From JAVBOD01 sp031551045 (GTDB lineage: Bacteria; Bacteroidota; Bacteroidia; Bacteroidales; UBA932), in assembly GCA_031551045.1 (NCBI GenBank), contig JAVBOD010000115.1, positions 1 to 20,299 of the forward strand: a DNA stretch of 20,299 nt. Direction: 5' to 3'. The notes beneath the pieces were generated by a model. The model saw only the letters and a program-made list of their open reading frames with translations. It did no database searches and was not told the origin of the DNA. This document shows, in pieces, positions 1-6,843 of the stretch. Numbering within the stretch: position 1 is the first letter of the stretch; the number at the start of each line of letters is the position of its first letter. A program made the translations under genes and the position numbers.

Positions 1-10
1 AAAAGAATAT

Positions 11-41
11 TTTGTTCGATGGCATTAAATCCTTAAATTTG
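11..41 (+). promoter_or_regulatory. Bacteroidota-type promoter of spt
   Basis: A TTTG box at 11-14 and a TAAATTTG box at 34-41 are separated by 19 bases, an exact match to the Bacteroidota primary sigma factor pattern (TTTG at about -33, TAnnTTTG at about -7). Transcription would start near 48, leaving a short AT-rich leader of about 35 bases before the GTG start at 82. Confidence 0.75.
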
Positions 42-81
42 TAAGATTATTTGATTTTTTAACTTAAAAACTACTATTATC

Positions 82-1338
82 GTGGATATTTTTGAAAGAA
101 TTCAACAGGACGAAGGCGGCCCGTTGGGGCAATACCGCAAACAAGCGCACGGCTATTTTATGTTCCCGAAATTAGAGGGCGAAATAGGCCCACGCATGAA
201 ATTCCGTGGCAAAGAAATGCTCAACTGGAGTTTGAACAACTATTTGGGACTGGCCAATCATCCCGAAGTGCGCAAAGCCGATGCCGAAGCGGCCGCACGC
301 TGGGGCCTGGGCTCGCCGATGGGCGCCCGCATGATGTCCGGCCAAACGGCTTTGCACGAACGCTTGGAACGCGAATTAGCCGATTTCGAAAAGAAAGAAG
401 ACGCCTATCTGTTGAACTTCGGCTATCAGGGAATGTTTTCTATTATCGATTCGCTGGTAACCCGCCACGACGTGATTGTGTATGACTCCGACGCCCACGC
501 CTGTATCATGGACGGTATGCGCCTGCATATCGGCAAGCGCATCGTGTATCCGCACAACGATATGGAAAAATGCGACAAGGCGCTGGAACGCGCTGCCAAA
601 ATGGTAGCGGAAACCGGCGGCGGCATCCTGCTGATTACCGAAGGCGTGTACGGCATGTCGGGCAACCTGGGCAAACTGGACGAAATCTGCGCCCTCAAGA
701 AAAAATATAAATTCCGTATTTTGATTGACGATGCCCACGGATTCGGCACCATGGGCGCCACGGGAGCCGGCACTTCCGAGCACTTCAACGTGATGGACGA
801 AGTGGATTTATATTTCGGCGCGTATGCCAAATCGATGGCCATCATCGGCGGATTCATCGCCGGCCCGAAAGATATTATCAACTTCCTGCGCTACAACATG
901 CGTTCGCAAATCTATGCCAAATCGTTGCCCAACGCCATTGTCGAAGGTTGTTTGAAACGCTTGGAAATGATTCGCACCATGCCGGAACTGCGCGACAATC
1001 TTTGGAAAATCGTGCATGCCGTGCAAAGCGGCTTGAAAGAGCGCGGATTCGATATCGGCACTACCAACTCTTGTGTGACGCCCATATTGATGAAAGGAAC
1101 CGTAGGCGAAGCTACCAATGTAGTAATCGATTTGCGTGAAAACTACAAAATATTTTGTTCCATCGTAGTCTATCCTGTAGTGCCGCGCGGGGTGATTATG
1201 TACCGTATTATTCCTACGGCTGTGCACACCTTGGACGACGTAAATTATACGCTGGACGCCTTTACCGAAATCAAGAAAAAGCTGGAAGCCGGCGTTTACC
1301 AAGCCGGAGATAAAGTGCAAGACATGACGGAGAAGTAG
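82..1338 (+). CDS. spt: serine palmitoyltransferase (PLP-dependent alpha-oxoamine synthase)
   Basis: This enzyme condenses L-serine with a long-chain acyl-CoA to 3-oxosphinganine, the first committed step of sphingolipid synthesis, in the cytosol. The 418-residue protein is a full-length alpha-oxoamine synthase. Visible landmarks are the SDAHAC segment with the His that stacks on the PLP ring (His139), the DDAHGFG motif that binds the cofactor (Asp216, His219), and the Schiff-base lysine in AYAKSMA (Lys250). KBL and BioF belong to the same fold family. The call as Spt rests on the overall resemblance to Bacteroidota Spt (N-terminal 'GPLGQYRKQAHGYFMFPKLEG', 'WSLNNYLGLANHPEVR') and on the reductase and acyltransferase-like genes downstream. 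The start is a GTG 34 bases after the inferred transcription start, with no ATG near it in frame. Confidence in the fold is very high, in the substrate high. Confidence 0.92.
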   Translation: MDIFERIQQDEGGPLGQYRKQAHGYFMFPKLEGEIGPRMKFRGKEMLNWSLNNYLGLANHPEVRKADAEAAARWGLGSPMGARMMSGQTALHERLERELADFEKKEDAYLLNFGYQGMFSIIDSLVTRHDVIVYDSDAHACIMDGMRLHIGKRIVYPHNDMEKCDKALERAAKMVAETGGGILLITEGVYGMSGNLGKLDEICALKKKYKFRILIDDAHGFGTMGATGAGTSEHFNVMDEVDLYFGAYAKSMAIIGGFIAGPKDIINFLRYNMRSQIYAKSLPNAIVEGCLKRLEMIRTMPELRDNLWKIVHAVQSGLKERGFDIGTTNSCVTPILMKGTVGEATNVVIDLRENYKIFCSIVVYPVVPRGVIMYRIIPTAVHTLDDVNYTLDAFTEIKKKLEAGVYQAGDKVQDMTEK

Positions 1339-1433
1339 TTTTATAATGAGGAGTTATGAACGATGAGTGTTGCGCCTTGTCATTCTGAACCTGCCCTAAT
1401 GACTCGGTCGGTCGGGCGAAGTGAAGAATCTAT

Positions 1434-1574
1434 ATTGCCGTCTGCTTTAGCTGACGGAGAAATAAAAATCCTATGATTACTGCGCGCAGGATAAACTTTT
1501 ACCATCAATAAAATATTGCTCTGCGCGCATTTTTGAAATTGCCATAAATTCCGTCAGCTAAAGCAGACGGCAAT
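1434..1574. repeat. nested inverted repeat (REP/MITE-like) between spt and the SDR gene
   Basis: Two 25-base arms, 1434-1458 and 1550-1574, are perfect reverse complements. Each arm contains the sequence CCGTCTGCTTTAGCTGACGG or its complement. Inside them lies a second complementary pair built on TGCGCGCA (1480-1489 and 1522-1529). The 91-base interior has no ORF. The preceding 50 bases (1381-1430) resemble the dispersed intergenic repeats common in Bacteroidota genomes. A folded transcript would form one long hairpin between the stop of spt and the ATG of the next gene at 1586. Confidence 0.8.
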
Positions 1575-1585
1575 GCGAACAACAA

Positions 1586-2404
1586 ATGACCGACTTAAAA
1601 AATAAAACCGTTATCATCACCGGCGCTTCGTCGGGTATTGGCCTGGCTTGCGCCAAAGCCTTTGCCGCGCAGGGCTGCAAAGTGGTAATGGCTGCCCGCT
1701 CGCTGGACAAATTGCAAGCTACGGAAGCGGAATTAATCGCTGCCGGAGCCGAAGTGCTGTCGGTGCAAACCGACGTGTCGCAAGAAACGGACTGCCGGAA
1801 ATTAATTGAAAAAACCGTTGCACGCTTCGGCGGAATCGATGTGTTGGTCAACAATGCCGGCGTTTCCATGCGGGCCGTTTTCCGCGATTTGGATGTAGCT
1901 GTTTTGCGGCGTTTGATGGATGTAAATTTCTGGGGAACGGTTTACTGCACCCAATATGCATTGCCTTATCTATTGAAAGCAAAAGGCTCGGTGATAGGCG
2001 TGTCGTCTATCGCCGGATTTAAAGGGCTTCCGGCGCGTACCGGTTATTCGGCTTCGAAATTTGCGATGTATGGCTTTTTAGATACCTTGCGCATAGAACA
2101 TTTACACGATGGTTTGCACGTGATGATAATAGCTCCCGGATTTACCGCTTCGAACATTCGCAAGACGGCGCTTACCGCCGACGGTTCGGCGCAAAGCGAA
2201 ACGCCGCGCAACGAAGAAAAAATGATGACGGCGGAAAAAGTAGCCGATTATATGATAAAAGGCGTGCGCAAACGCAAATCGCAAATGGTGCTCACGCTGC
2301 AAGGAAAAGCCACCGTGTGGCTCAATAAATTTTTCCCGCGCTTTGTGGACAGGATGAGTTATAAAGTGATGGCCAAGGAGCCGGATTCGCCACTGAAAAG
2401 GTAA
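1586..2404 (+). CDS. SDR-family NAD(P)H reductase, candidate 3-ketosphinganine reductase
   Basis: This is a classical short-chain dehydrogenase/reductase of 272 residues. The cofactor motif TGASSGIG is at 12-19 and NNAG at 89-92. The catalytic set is Asn114, Ser141, Tyr154 and Lys158 (YSASK). Arg38 after the second beta strand favours NADPH. The C-terminal extension is basic with an amphipathic stretch (KATVWLNKFFPRFVDRM), compatible with membrane association. SDR enzymes carry out the 3-ketodihydrosphingosine reduction in eukaryotes and in Bacteroides. Its position between spt and an acyltransferase-like gene makes that substrate the best guess, but the sequence alone cannot fix it. The gene lies 247 bases after spt, beyond an inverted repeat, and no clear promoter is visible in the gap, so it may be co-transcribed with spt. 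Confidence 0.85.
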   Translation: MTDLKNKTVIITGASSGIGLACAKAFAAQGCKVVMAARSLDKLQATEAELIAAGAEVLSVQTDVSQETDCRKLIEKTVARFGGIDVLVNNAGVSMRAVFRDLDVAVLRRLMDVNFWGTVYCTQYALPYLLKAKGSVIGVSSIAGFKGLPARTGYSASKFAMYGFLDTLRIEHLHDGLHVMIIAPGFTASNIRKTALTADGSAQSETPRNEEKMMTAEKVADYMIKGVRKRKSQMVLTLQGKATVWLNKFFPRFVDRMSYKVMAKEPDSPLKR

Positions 2405-2429
2405 AAAGAACAAAAGGTACAAAGGTAAA

Positions 2430-3539
2430 ATGATAGCGATTCAAGAAGTAAAAACAAAAAAAGACCTTAAGAAATTCGTACGTTTCCCGCGTAAACTCTA
2501 CAAAGGATGTCCGTACTATGTACCCGCTCTTGAAAATGGCGAGATAGAAGATTTTACCAACAATCCCACGGCAAAATTTTGCGATTACAAACTTTGGTTA
2601 GCTTTTCGCGATGGAAAAATCGTAGGACGCGTGGCCGGTATCATCAACCGGAAATGTAACGAACACTGGCATCAACAGCGGGTGCGCTTCGGGTGGATTG
2701 ATTTTGTGAACGATGCAGATGTTGCAAAAGCGTTGCTTGACACCGTGGCAGAGTGGGGGCGTACCAATGGAATGGCCAGCATTCACGGCCCTTCCGGATT
2801 TTCGAATATGGACAAGCAAGGCATGTTGATCGAAGGATTCGAAGAATCGATTCCGATTGCCGGCGTTTACAATTTTGCCTATTATCCCGAGATGCTTGAA
2901 AAATTAGGCTTCGCCAAAGAAGTCGATTGGATACAATATGAAATGAACGCCTCGCAGCCGGTGCCCGATTCGGTGGAGCGTATCAGTAACATTATTTGTA
3001 AGAAATACAATGTAACGCTTAAAGAGTTCAAGAAAAACAAAGAAGTGTTGCCCTACGCCCATAAATTCTTTTATGCGCTGAACGAATCGTTCAAAGACAT
3101 TTACAACTTTGTGCCGCTCACCGACGAGGAAATCGACTACCAGACCAAAAAATATTTCCCGTTGCTGCGCCCCGATTTAATGAGTTTGGTGACCGATAAA
3201 GACGATAATGTGGTGGGCTTTGCCCTTAGCATGCCCTCGTTTACCAAAGCTTTTCAGAAAGCTAAAGGAAAAATGTTCCCGTTCGGGTGGTATCATTTGT
3301 TGAAAGCGCTGAAAAACTACGAAATCATCGACCTTTATTTCAACGGCGTGCACCCCGACTGGCAGAACAAAGGCATCCACGCACTGTACCACAACGCACT
3401 GAATAAAACCTATATTGAGCGCGGCGCTCGTTTAGGTGTGAGTACCCAGCAACTGGAAACCAACATGGCCTCGAAAGTGTGGGAAAAATACAACGGCCGC
3501 CAGCATATCCGCCGCCGGTGCTACCAAAAAGCGCTGTAG
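2430..3539 (+). CDS. GNAT-like acyltransferase, candidate sphingolipid N-acyltransferase
   Basis: This 369-residue soluble protein lacks a signal peptide and membrane helices. The C-terminal part has a GNAT-type acyl-CoA binding motif, VHPDWQNKGIH (307-317), after a beta strand (IIDLYFNGV), followed by a helix and a conserved-looking terminus (ETNMASKVWEKYNGRQHIRRRCY). The N-terminal half (LWLAFRDGKIVGRVAGIINR, 55-74) resembles a second degenerate GNAT-like module, so it may be a duplicated fold. It starts 25 bases after the SDR stop, which indicates co-transcription. Ceramide synthase of other sphingolipid-making bacteria (Caulobacter bCerS) is a GNAT-type acyltransferase. By analogy this protein could N-acylate sphinganine or 3-ketosphinganine. 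The family call is fairly sure; the function is inferred from context. Confidence 0.65.
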   Translation: MIAIQEVKTKKDLKKFVRFPRKLYKGCPYYVPALENGEIEDFTNNPTAKFCDYKLWLAFRDGKIVGRVAGIINRKCNEHWHQQRVRFGWIDFVNDADVAKALLDTVAEWGRTNGMASIHGPSGFSNMDKQGMLIEGFEESIPIAGVYNFAYYPEMLEKLGFAKEVDWIQYEMNASQPVPDSVERISNIICKKYNVTLKEFKKNKEVLPYAHKFFYALNESFKDIYNFVPLTDEEIDYQTKKYFPLLRPDLMSLVTDKDDNVVGFALSMPSFTKAFQKAKGKMFPFGWYHLLKALKNYEIIDLYFNGVHPDWQNKGIHALYHNALNKTYIERGARLGVSTQQLETNMASKVWEKYNGRQHIRRRCYQKAL

Positions 3540-3698
3540 CAAAAATTTTGTGTTCGCCGGCAATGGCAATGCCGCTTCAGGTGAAATATAATTGATCAAC
3601 AAAATTGCATATTAACACCGTTCTTTCTTCATCGGGCAACGCCCGATGCTAATGCTCACAAGGATTTTAGCCTTAACCTAATGACATTAAAACAAAAA
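3540..3698. other. spacer with REP-like hairpin after the sphingolipid cluster
   Basis: The spacer between the sphingolipid cluster and the converging barrel gene has no ORF. At 3630-3648 CATCGGGC and GCCCGATG form a perfect 8-bp stem with a 3-base loop. No T-run follows, so it looks more like a dispersed palindromic repeat than a terminator. Confidence 0.5.
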
Positions 3699-3722
3699 AA
3701 AGCTGCCTCTACAGGCAGCTTT
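3699..3722 (-). terminator. intrinsic terminator of the 3747-4304 gene
   Basis: AAAGCTGCC and GGCAGCTTT form a 9-bp stem around the loop TCTACA. Read on the minus strand the stem runs into an unbroken T-tract (complement of 3694-3700), the classic intrinsic form, 24 bases after the stop of the minus-strand gene. On the plus strand only a short TTTTA follows, so termination from the spt side would be weaker. Confidence 0.85.
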
Positions 3723-3746
3723 TAGTGCTATAAATGCATCTTTGAT

Positions 3747-4304
3747 TTACCGGTTTCCGCCGCCGAAGAAAGCGCCTACGGAAATACCAAGGAAATGGTG
3801 CGTTTCGTCACCTACCTTGCCCGCATTATTGTACGATACTGTAAATCTGAAATGTGATATATCAAAACCGGCACGAATCATGAACCCGAAATTGGTTTTA
3901 GCATCAACAGAACTTTCTGCTGTAGCGTCGCCTATCGTAATACTAGCACTTGCTCCGGCAATGGAATAAGCTCCCAAGCCCACTCCGGCAAAAGGTCTAA
4001 AGCTGTTGTTGTTGAGAAAATAATCACCGGTGGCCATATAGGCTGAACTTAACTTGGCATCGCCTTTGCTTCCATCGGGAGCAACGCTTGCCATTAAAGA
4101 ACCTTCCCAACGGAATCCTACGGAAATTTGATCCATGACGGCATACTTGGGTTCCAAATAAAATAAGGCACCGCCCTTTGCTCCGTCACTAAAAGGCAGG
4201 GCATAACCGGCGCCGAGATCCACCCGGAAAGGTTTAAATTCTTGTGCACGGGCCGACAAAACAAGGCCACAAAGCATTACTGCTGCGAATACTAGTTTTT
4301 TCAT
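3747..4304 (-). CDS. small outer-membrane beta-barrel protein
   Basis: This is a 185-residue exported protein. A typical signal peptide (MKKLVFAAVMLCGLVLSARA, cleavage before QEF) precedes a mature part of about 165 residues made of short alternating amphipathic strands with Gly and aromatic residues (YALPFSDG, GGALFYLEPKYAV, FRPFAGVGLGAYS, FRFTVSYNNAGKV, FLGISVGAFFGG). This is the pattern of an eight-stranded OmpA-like or porin-family barrel. No ligand-binding or enzymatic motif is visible. It has its own promoter at 4344-4374 and terminator at 3699-3722, so it is monocistronic. The protein downstream of its promoter is similar in size and style to the next gene at 4425-5069, but they are not obvious close duplicates. 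Confidence 0.8.
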   Translation of the reverse strand: MKKLVFAAVMLCGLVLSARAQEFKPFRVDLGAGYALPFSDGAKGGALFYLEPKYAVMDQISVGFRWEGSLMASVAPDGSKGDAKLSSAYMATGDYFLNNNSFRPFAGVGLGAYSIAGASASITIGDATAESSVDAKTNFGFMIRAGFDISHFRFTVSYNNAGKVGDETHHFLGISVGAFFGGGNR

Positions 4305-4343
4305 AATTAATGTTGTTTAGTTGAAATTAAGGTTAAACTTCTG

Positions 4344-4374
4344 CAAAGATAGTGTGAAAAATAATATTCACAAA
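4344..4374 (-). promoter_or_regulatory. Bacteroidota-type promoter of the 3747-4304 gene
   Basis: On the minus strand TTTG (complement of 4371-4374) is followed after 19 bases by TATCTTTG (complement of 4344-4351). The transcript would begin near 4337 with a leader of about 33 bases. The TTTG box lies inside the T-tract of the terminator of the preceding gene. Confidence 0.75.
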
Positions 4375-4375
4375 A

Positions 4376-4400
4376 AAAGCATCAAAAATTTTGATGCTTT
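4376..4400 (-). terminator. intrinsic terminator of the PorT-like gene
   Basis: AAAGCATCA and TGATGCTTT form a 9-bp stem (up to 12 bp if the A/T loop pairs). On the minus strand a run of seven T (complement of 4372-4378) overlaps and follows the stem base. It lies 24 bases after the stop of the 4425-5069 gene. Confidence 0.85.
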
Positions 4401-4424
4401 CCTGATTTTTAACATTATCTTATT

Positions 4425-5069
4425 TTAGAATTGCCAGCCAATACCTATTTGAATAACGCGGTTTGCACTTCCTTTTACGCCTTCATAATCTAGAGCGGGA
4501 GTGAATCCGAGGTTATAGCGAGCGCTAATCAGAAAGTGGTTCATGATAGCGTATTGCACTCCTACCACTGCAGCAAAATCAATGGTTTTGGTTTCTATAG
4601 CACCTCCTATGTATTCATTTATTAGGTCAGAGGGAATTTCTATACCGGCTATAGTCCCGCTTGCATCTAGTGATTTAGAGATGTTAATGCCTATCTGAGG
4701 ACCAACAAATAAACTGAAGTTAGTGATGGGTTTCACTTCAAATAATAAAGGAACATTAATATAGTTAAGTTTCATTTTAGATGTTAAGTCATAAGACATA
4801 CCCATTTCTGTGCCAGATTCAGATTGTTTTCCACCTTGCATGGAGAACATTACTTCAGGTTGGAAACCGAAAAATTCTCCGAAGCCAAAGTTAACATGGC
4901 CGCTTACGAATAACCCGGGTAGCATTTTAGAGGCTTCATCGCCATCTATATCCGAATCCTTAGAAATTTGCGACAAGTTAAGACCTGCTTTTACGCCGAA
5001 TTTGGGTTGTGCCATGGCTACGCCTGCAGTGAGGGCTACGGCCATCAAAATCAATACAAATTTTTTCAT
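4425..5069 (-). CDS. PorT family outer-membrane beta-barrel protein
   Basis: This 214-residue protein has the signal peptide MKKFVLILMAVALTAGVAMA, cleaved before QPKFG. The mature start KFGVKAGLNLSQIS, the later strands INVPLLFEVKPITNFSLFVGPQIGINIS and FAAVVGVQYAIMNHFLISARYNLGF, and the C-terminal Phe (IGIGWQF) are the standard signature of the PorT-like barrel family (OMP_b-brl_2) widespread in Bacteroidota. Most members are small barrels of unknown role; the founding PorT is a T9SS component, but that role does not carry over to every paralogue. Promoter (5112-5145) and terminator (4376-4400) mark it as a single-gene unit. Confidence 0.88.
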   Translation of the reverse strand: MKKFVLILMAVALTAGVAMAQPKFGVKAGLNLSQISKDSDIDGDEASKMLPGLFVSGHVNFGFGEFFGFQPEVMFSMQGGKQSESGTEMGMSYDLTSKMKLNYINVPLLFEVKPITNFSLFVGPQIGINISKSLDASGTIAGIEIPSDLINEYIGGAIETKTIDFAAVVGVQYAIMNHFLISARYNLGFTPALDYEGVKGSANRVIQIGIGWQF

Positions 5070-5111
5070 AATTAATATGTGTTTTAGTTAATGTTGTTAG
5101 TTAAAACGCGG

Positions 5112-5145
5112 CAAATATACATGAAAAATTGATGAATCTGCCAAA
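5112..5145 (-). promoter_or_regulatory. Bacteroidota-type promoter of the PorT-like gene
   Basis: On the minus strand TTTG (complement of 5142-5145) and TATATTTG (complement of 5112-5119) are separated by 22 bases. This is at the long end of the usual spacing. The leader would be about 35 bases. Confidence 0.6.
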
Positions 5146-5587
5146 TAGCCGTCTTCTTGTTTTTAACAAAATGTTGCAAATAGCATATCATTCATTGTAA
5201 ATATATCATAACAAATGGTTTATGTTAATGGATATTTTCCCTCTCGATAAACCGCAAAGCGACTAAATTTGAATAACCTTAAGTTTGCGAAGCGCAACCC
5301 GAGGGATAAGTAAACCCACACTACCGGCCCTGCGAAGCAGTGATACATCTCATTTCCATAATTCAGACGCAGCTGGGAAGAGCGTGTAGATATGCCTCCT
5401 CCGTAGGCTACGCTTCGCTTATCTACGGTTATAAAAATACAATCACTTCGTGATTAAACTAATTTTGAAGATATCCTTAAATACGGGATGCCGTGTTAGA
5501 ATTGCCTCTATTTCTACCAAGCGATAAGGCCTGCGGAATTGTTTAGGACATTTTGCGGATAACCATTTACTTTAACAGTTTTGACGA
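5146..5587. other. gene-free spacer with a cluster of small hairpins
   Basis: No convincing ORF lies in this spacer between divergent genes. It holds four short stems: TTGCG-AAG-CGCAA (5285-5297), CTGC-GAA-GCAG (5330-5340), a CCGTAG/CTACGG pair (5401-5406 with 5423-5428), and AATCAC-TTC-GTGATT (5441-5455). Three of them have GAA, TTC or AAG loops, like dispersed palindromic repeats. Nothing resembles a known RNA gene. Confidence 0.45.
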
Positions 5588-5620
5588 TTTGGCAAAATTT
5601 ATTGAAAAATATTACCTTTG
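5588..5620 (+). promoter_or_regulatory. Bacteroidota-type promoter of the lipoprotein gene
   Basis: TTTG at 5588-5591 and TACCTTTG at 5613-5620 are 21 bases apart. Transcription would start about 5627. This excludes the in-frame upstream start at 5581 and supports the ATG at 5644. Confidence 0.75.
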
Positions 5621-5643
5621 CGTTTCAAATAAACATTAAAACT

Positions 5644-6546
5644 ATGAAAAAATTGAATTTACTTCTTGCGGCAGCCCTATTGGTATGCGCTGCCTGCGGC
5701 CAACAATCCCAAAAACTGGAATACAAGCTCACGGAAGGAGAAACGTACCGGCAAAACATCAAAATGGAGATGCTACAAAAACTGTCGATGATGGGACAAA
5801 ACATGGAAATTAAAATGCAGATGGAGTTCGGCATGGCTTCGACGGTGGCCGAAGTGAAGCCCGACGGCTATGTGCTGTCCACGGCTTATACCAAAATGGC
5901 TATGAATACCGAGATTCCGGGCATGGGCTCCGTGGGTTACAGCTCGGATGAAAATGCACCGGTCTCGGCCGGGATGGAGCAGCTGTCGGCCTTACTGAAA
6001 TCGATGACCAATGCGCCGTTTACCTTGGAAATCAGTAAACGGGGAGAACCCCTTCGGGCTACGGGCTTGAGTGCGCTGGTGGACCAAATGACGGCAGAGG
6101 TAGATCCCGGCGATATGGAGCAAATAAAGGCTACTATCGCACAGCAATTCAGCGACGAGGCTTTCATCAATCAATATAAGCAAATTACCTGTGTATATCC
6201 CGAAAAGGCATTGGCAGTGGGCGACTCGTGGACACAAAAAGGCACTGTAAAAACGACCATGAATATGGATATGGAAACAACATATACCGTGAAAAGCATT
6301 TCTGCAGAAACAGTGGTGCTCGACATTGCTTCGACCATTACCGTGGAGGAGCAAGGCATGGAAGTACAGGGACTGGTTGCCATGGTGAACATGAAAGGTA
6401 CGCAAACCGGCACCAACACTATCGATGCACGTACCGGTTGGCCTGTTGCTGGCAATATGGAGCAAGCTATAAAAGGGACTATGGAAATGCAAGGCATGCA
6501 AGTCCCGATGGAAATAAAAACCACTATTACGCTGGATAATAAGTAA
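5644..6546 (+). CDS. DUF6263-like lipoprotein
   Basis: This is a 300-residue exported protein. MKKLNLLLAAALLVCAACG is a lipoprotein signal with the acceptor most likely Cys18 (CAAC; the -3 Cys is unusual). The mature part is rich in Met, Thr and Gly and built of long beta strands: YKLTEGETYRQNIKMEMLQK, MASTVAEVKPDGYVLSTAYTKM, a central helix region (MEQLSALLKSM, FTLEISKRGEPLRA), and TYTVKSISAETVVLDIAST near the end. This resembles the DUF6263 family of Bacteroidota, whose function is unknown. The Met content is striking (MEMLQKLSMMGQNMEIKMQM). The start at 5644 follows the promoter and gives the proper signal peptide; an upstream in-frame start at 5581 would precede the transcript. The gene stands alone, with no obvious terminator. 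Confidence 0.75.
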   Translation: MKKLNLLLAAALLVCAACGQQSQKLEYKLTEGETYRQNIKMEMLQKLSMMGQNMEIKMQMEFGMASTVAEVKPDGYVLSTAYTKMAMNTEIPGMGSVGYSSDENAPVSAGMEQLSALLKSMTNAPFTLEISKRGEPLRATGLSALVDQMTAEVDPGDMEQIKATIAQQFSDEAFINQYKQITCVYPEKALAVGDSWTQKGTVKTTMNMDMETTYTVKSISAETVVLDIASTITVEEQGMEVQGLVAMVNMKGTQTGTNTIDARTGWPVAGNMEQAIKGTMEMQGMQVPMEIKTTITLDNK

Positions 6547-6564
6547 AATCTAAAAAGGAACGGG

Positions 6565-6680
6565 CTAAGGATCTTCACGAAGGGACGCAAAATTTTGAAA
6601 AACAAGGCCTCTCTCTTTGTGAACCTTAGCGCTGTCTGCCCGAATGCATTCGTTCAGGCGGGCTTCGTTTCCTTAGTGGT
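6565..6680. repeat. dispersed-repeat-like spacer between the lipoprotein gene and floA
   Basis: The spacer after 6546 contains CTAAGG (6565-6570) facing CCTTAG (6624-6629 and again 6671-6676). A 12-base palindrome, CGAATGCATTCG (6641-6652), sits inside a CTGCC/GGCGG stem (6636-6640 with 6657-6661, one G-U pair). The text resembles non-coding repeats of Bacteroidota genomes. No ORF is seen. Confidence 0.45.
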
Positions 6681-6770
6681 TGAAATTGCTTTTTGAACAG
6701 CCTCGGAATCCGGGAATCTATGATTCCTGATTATTGAATTAAATTACCCGCTATACATTTAGGGAGAATA

Positions 6771-6802
6771 ATTGTGTACATCCGGAGAAATTGCTACCTT
6801 TG
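6771..6802 (+). promoter_or_regulatory. probable floA promoter
   Basis: TACCTTTG (6795-6802) is a full match to the -7 element. The upstream box is ATTG (6771-6774), one base off TTTG, at a spacing of 20. The transcript would start near 6809, about 35 bases before the ATG at 6844. Confidence 0.6.
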
Positions 6803-6843
6803 AAAATCTGTACACACAAGAAAAATTTCAAAAAAATAATATT

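Noticed and set aside
82..1338. 2-amino-3-ketobutyrate CoA ligase (kbl) or BioF
   Set aside because: These share the fold, but the N-terminal sequence and the SDR/GNAT neighbours fit Spt better.
3630..3648. Terminator for the spt cluster
   Set aside because: The hairpin is perfect but lacks a following T-run and is over 90 bases past the last stop; it fits a dispersed palindrome better.
5146..5587. CRISPR array or riboswitch
   Set aside because: The hairpins are not equal repeats with regular spacers and no known riboswitch core is recognisable.
5581..5643. Upstream start for the lipoprotein gene
   Set aside because: It precedes the inferred transcription start and would bury the lipoprotein signal peptide.
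6772..6843. Upstream start for floA adding 24 residues
   Set aside because: The extension overlaps the promoter boxes and does not resemble FloA N-termini, while ATG 6844 gives the standard membrane hairpin start.
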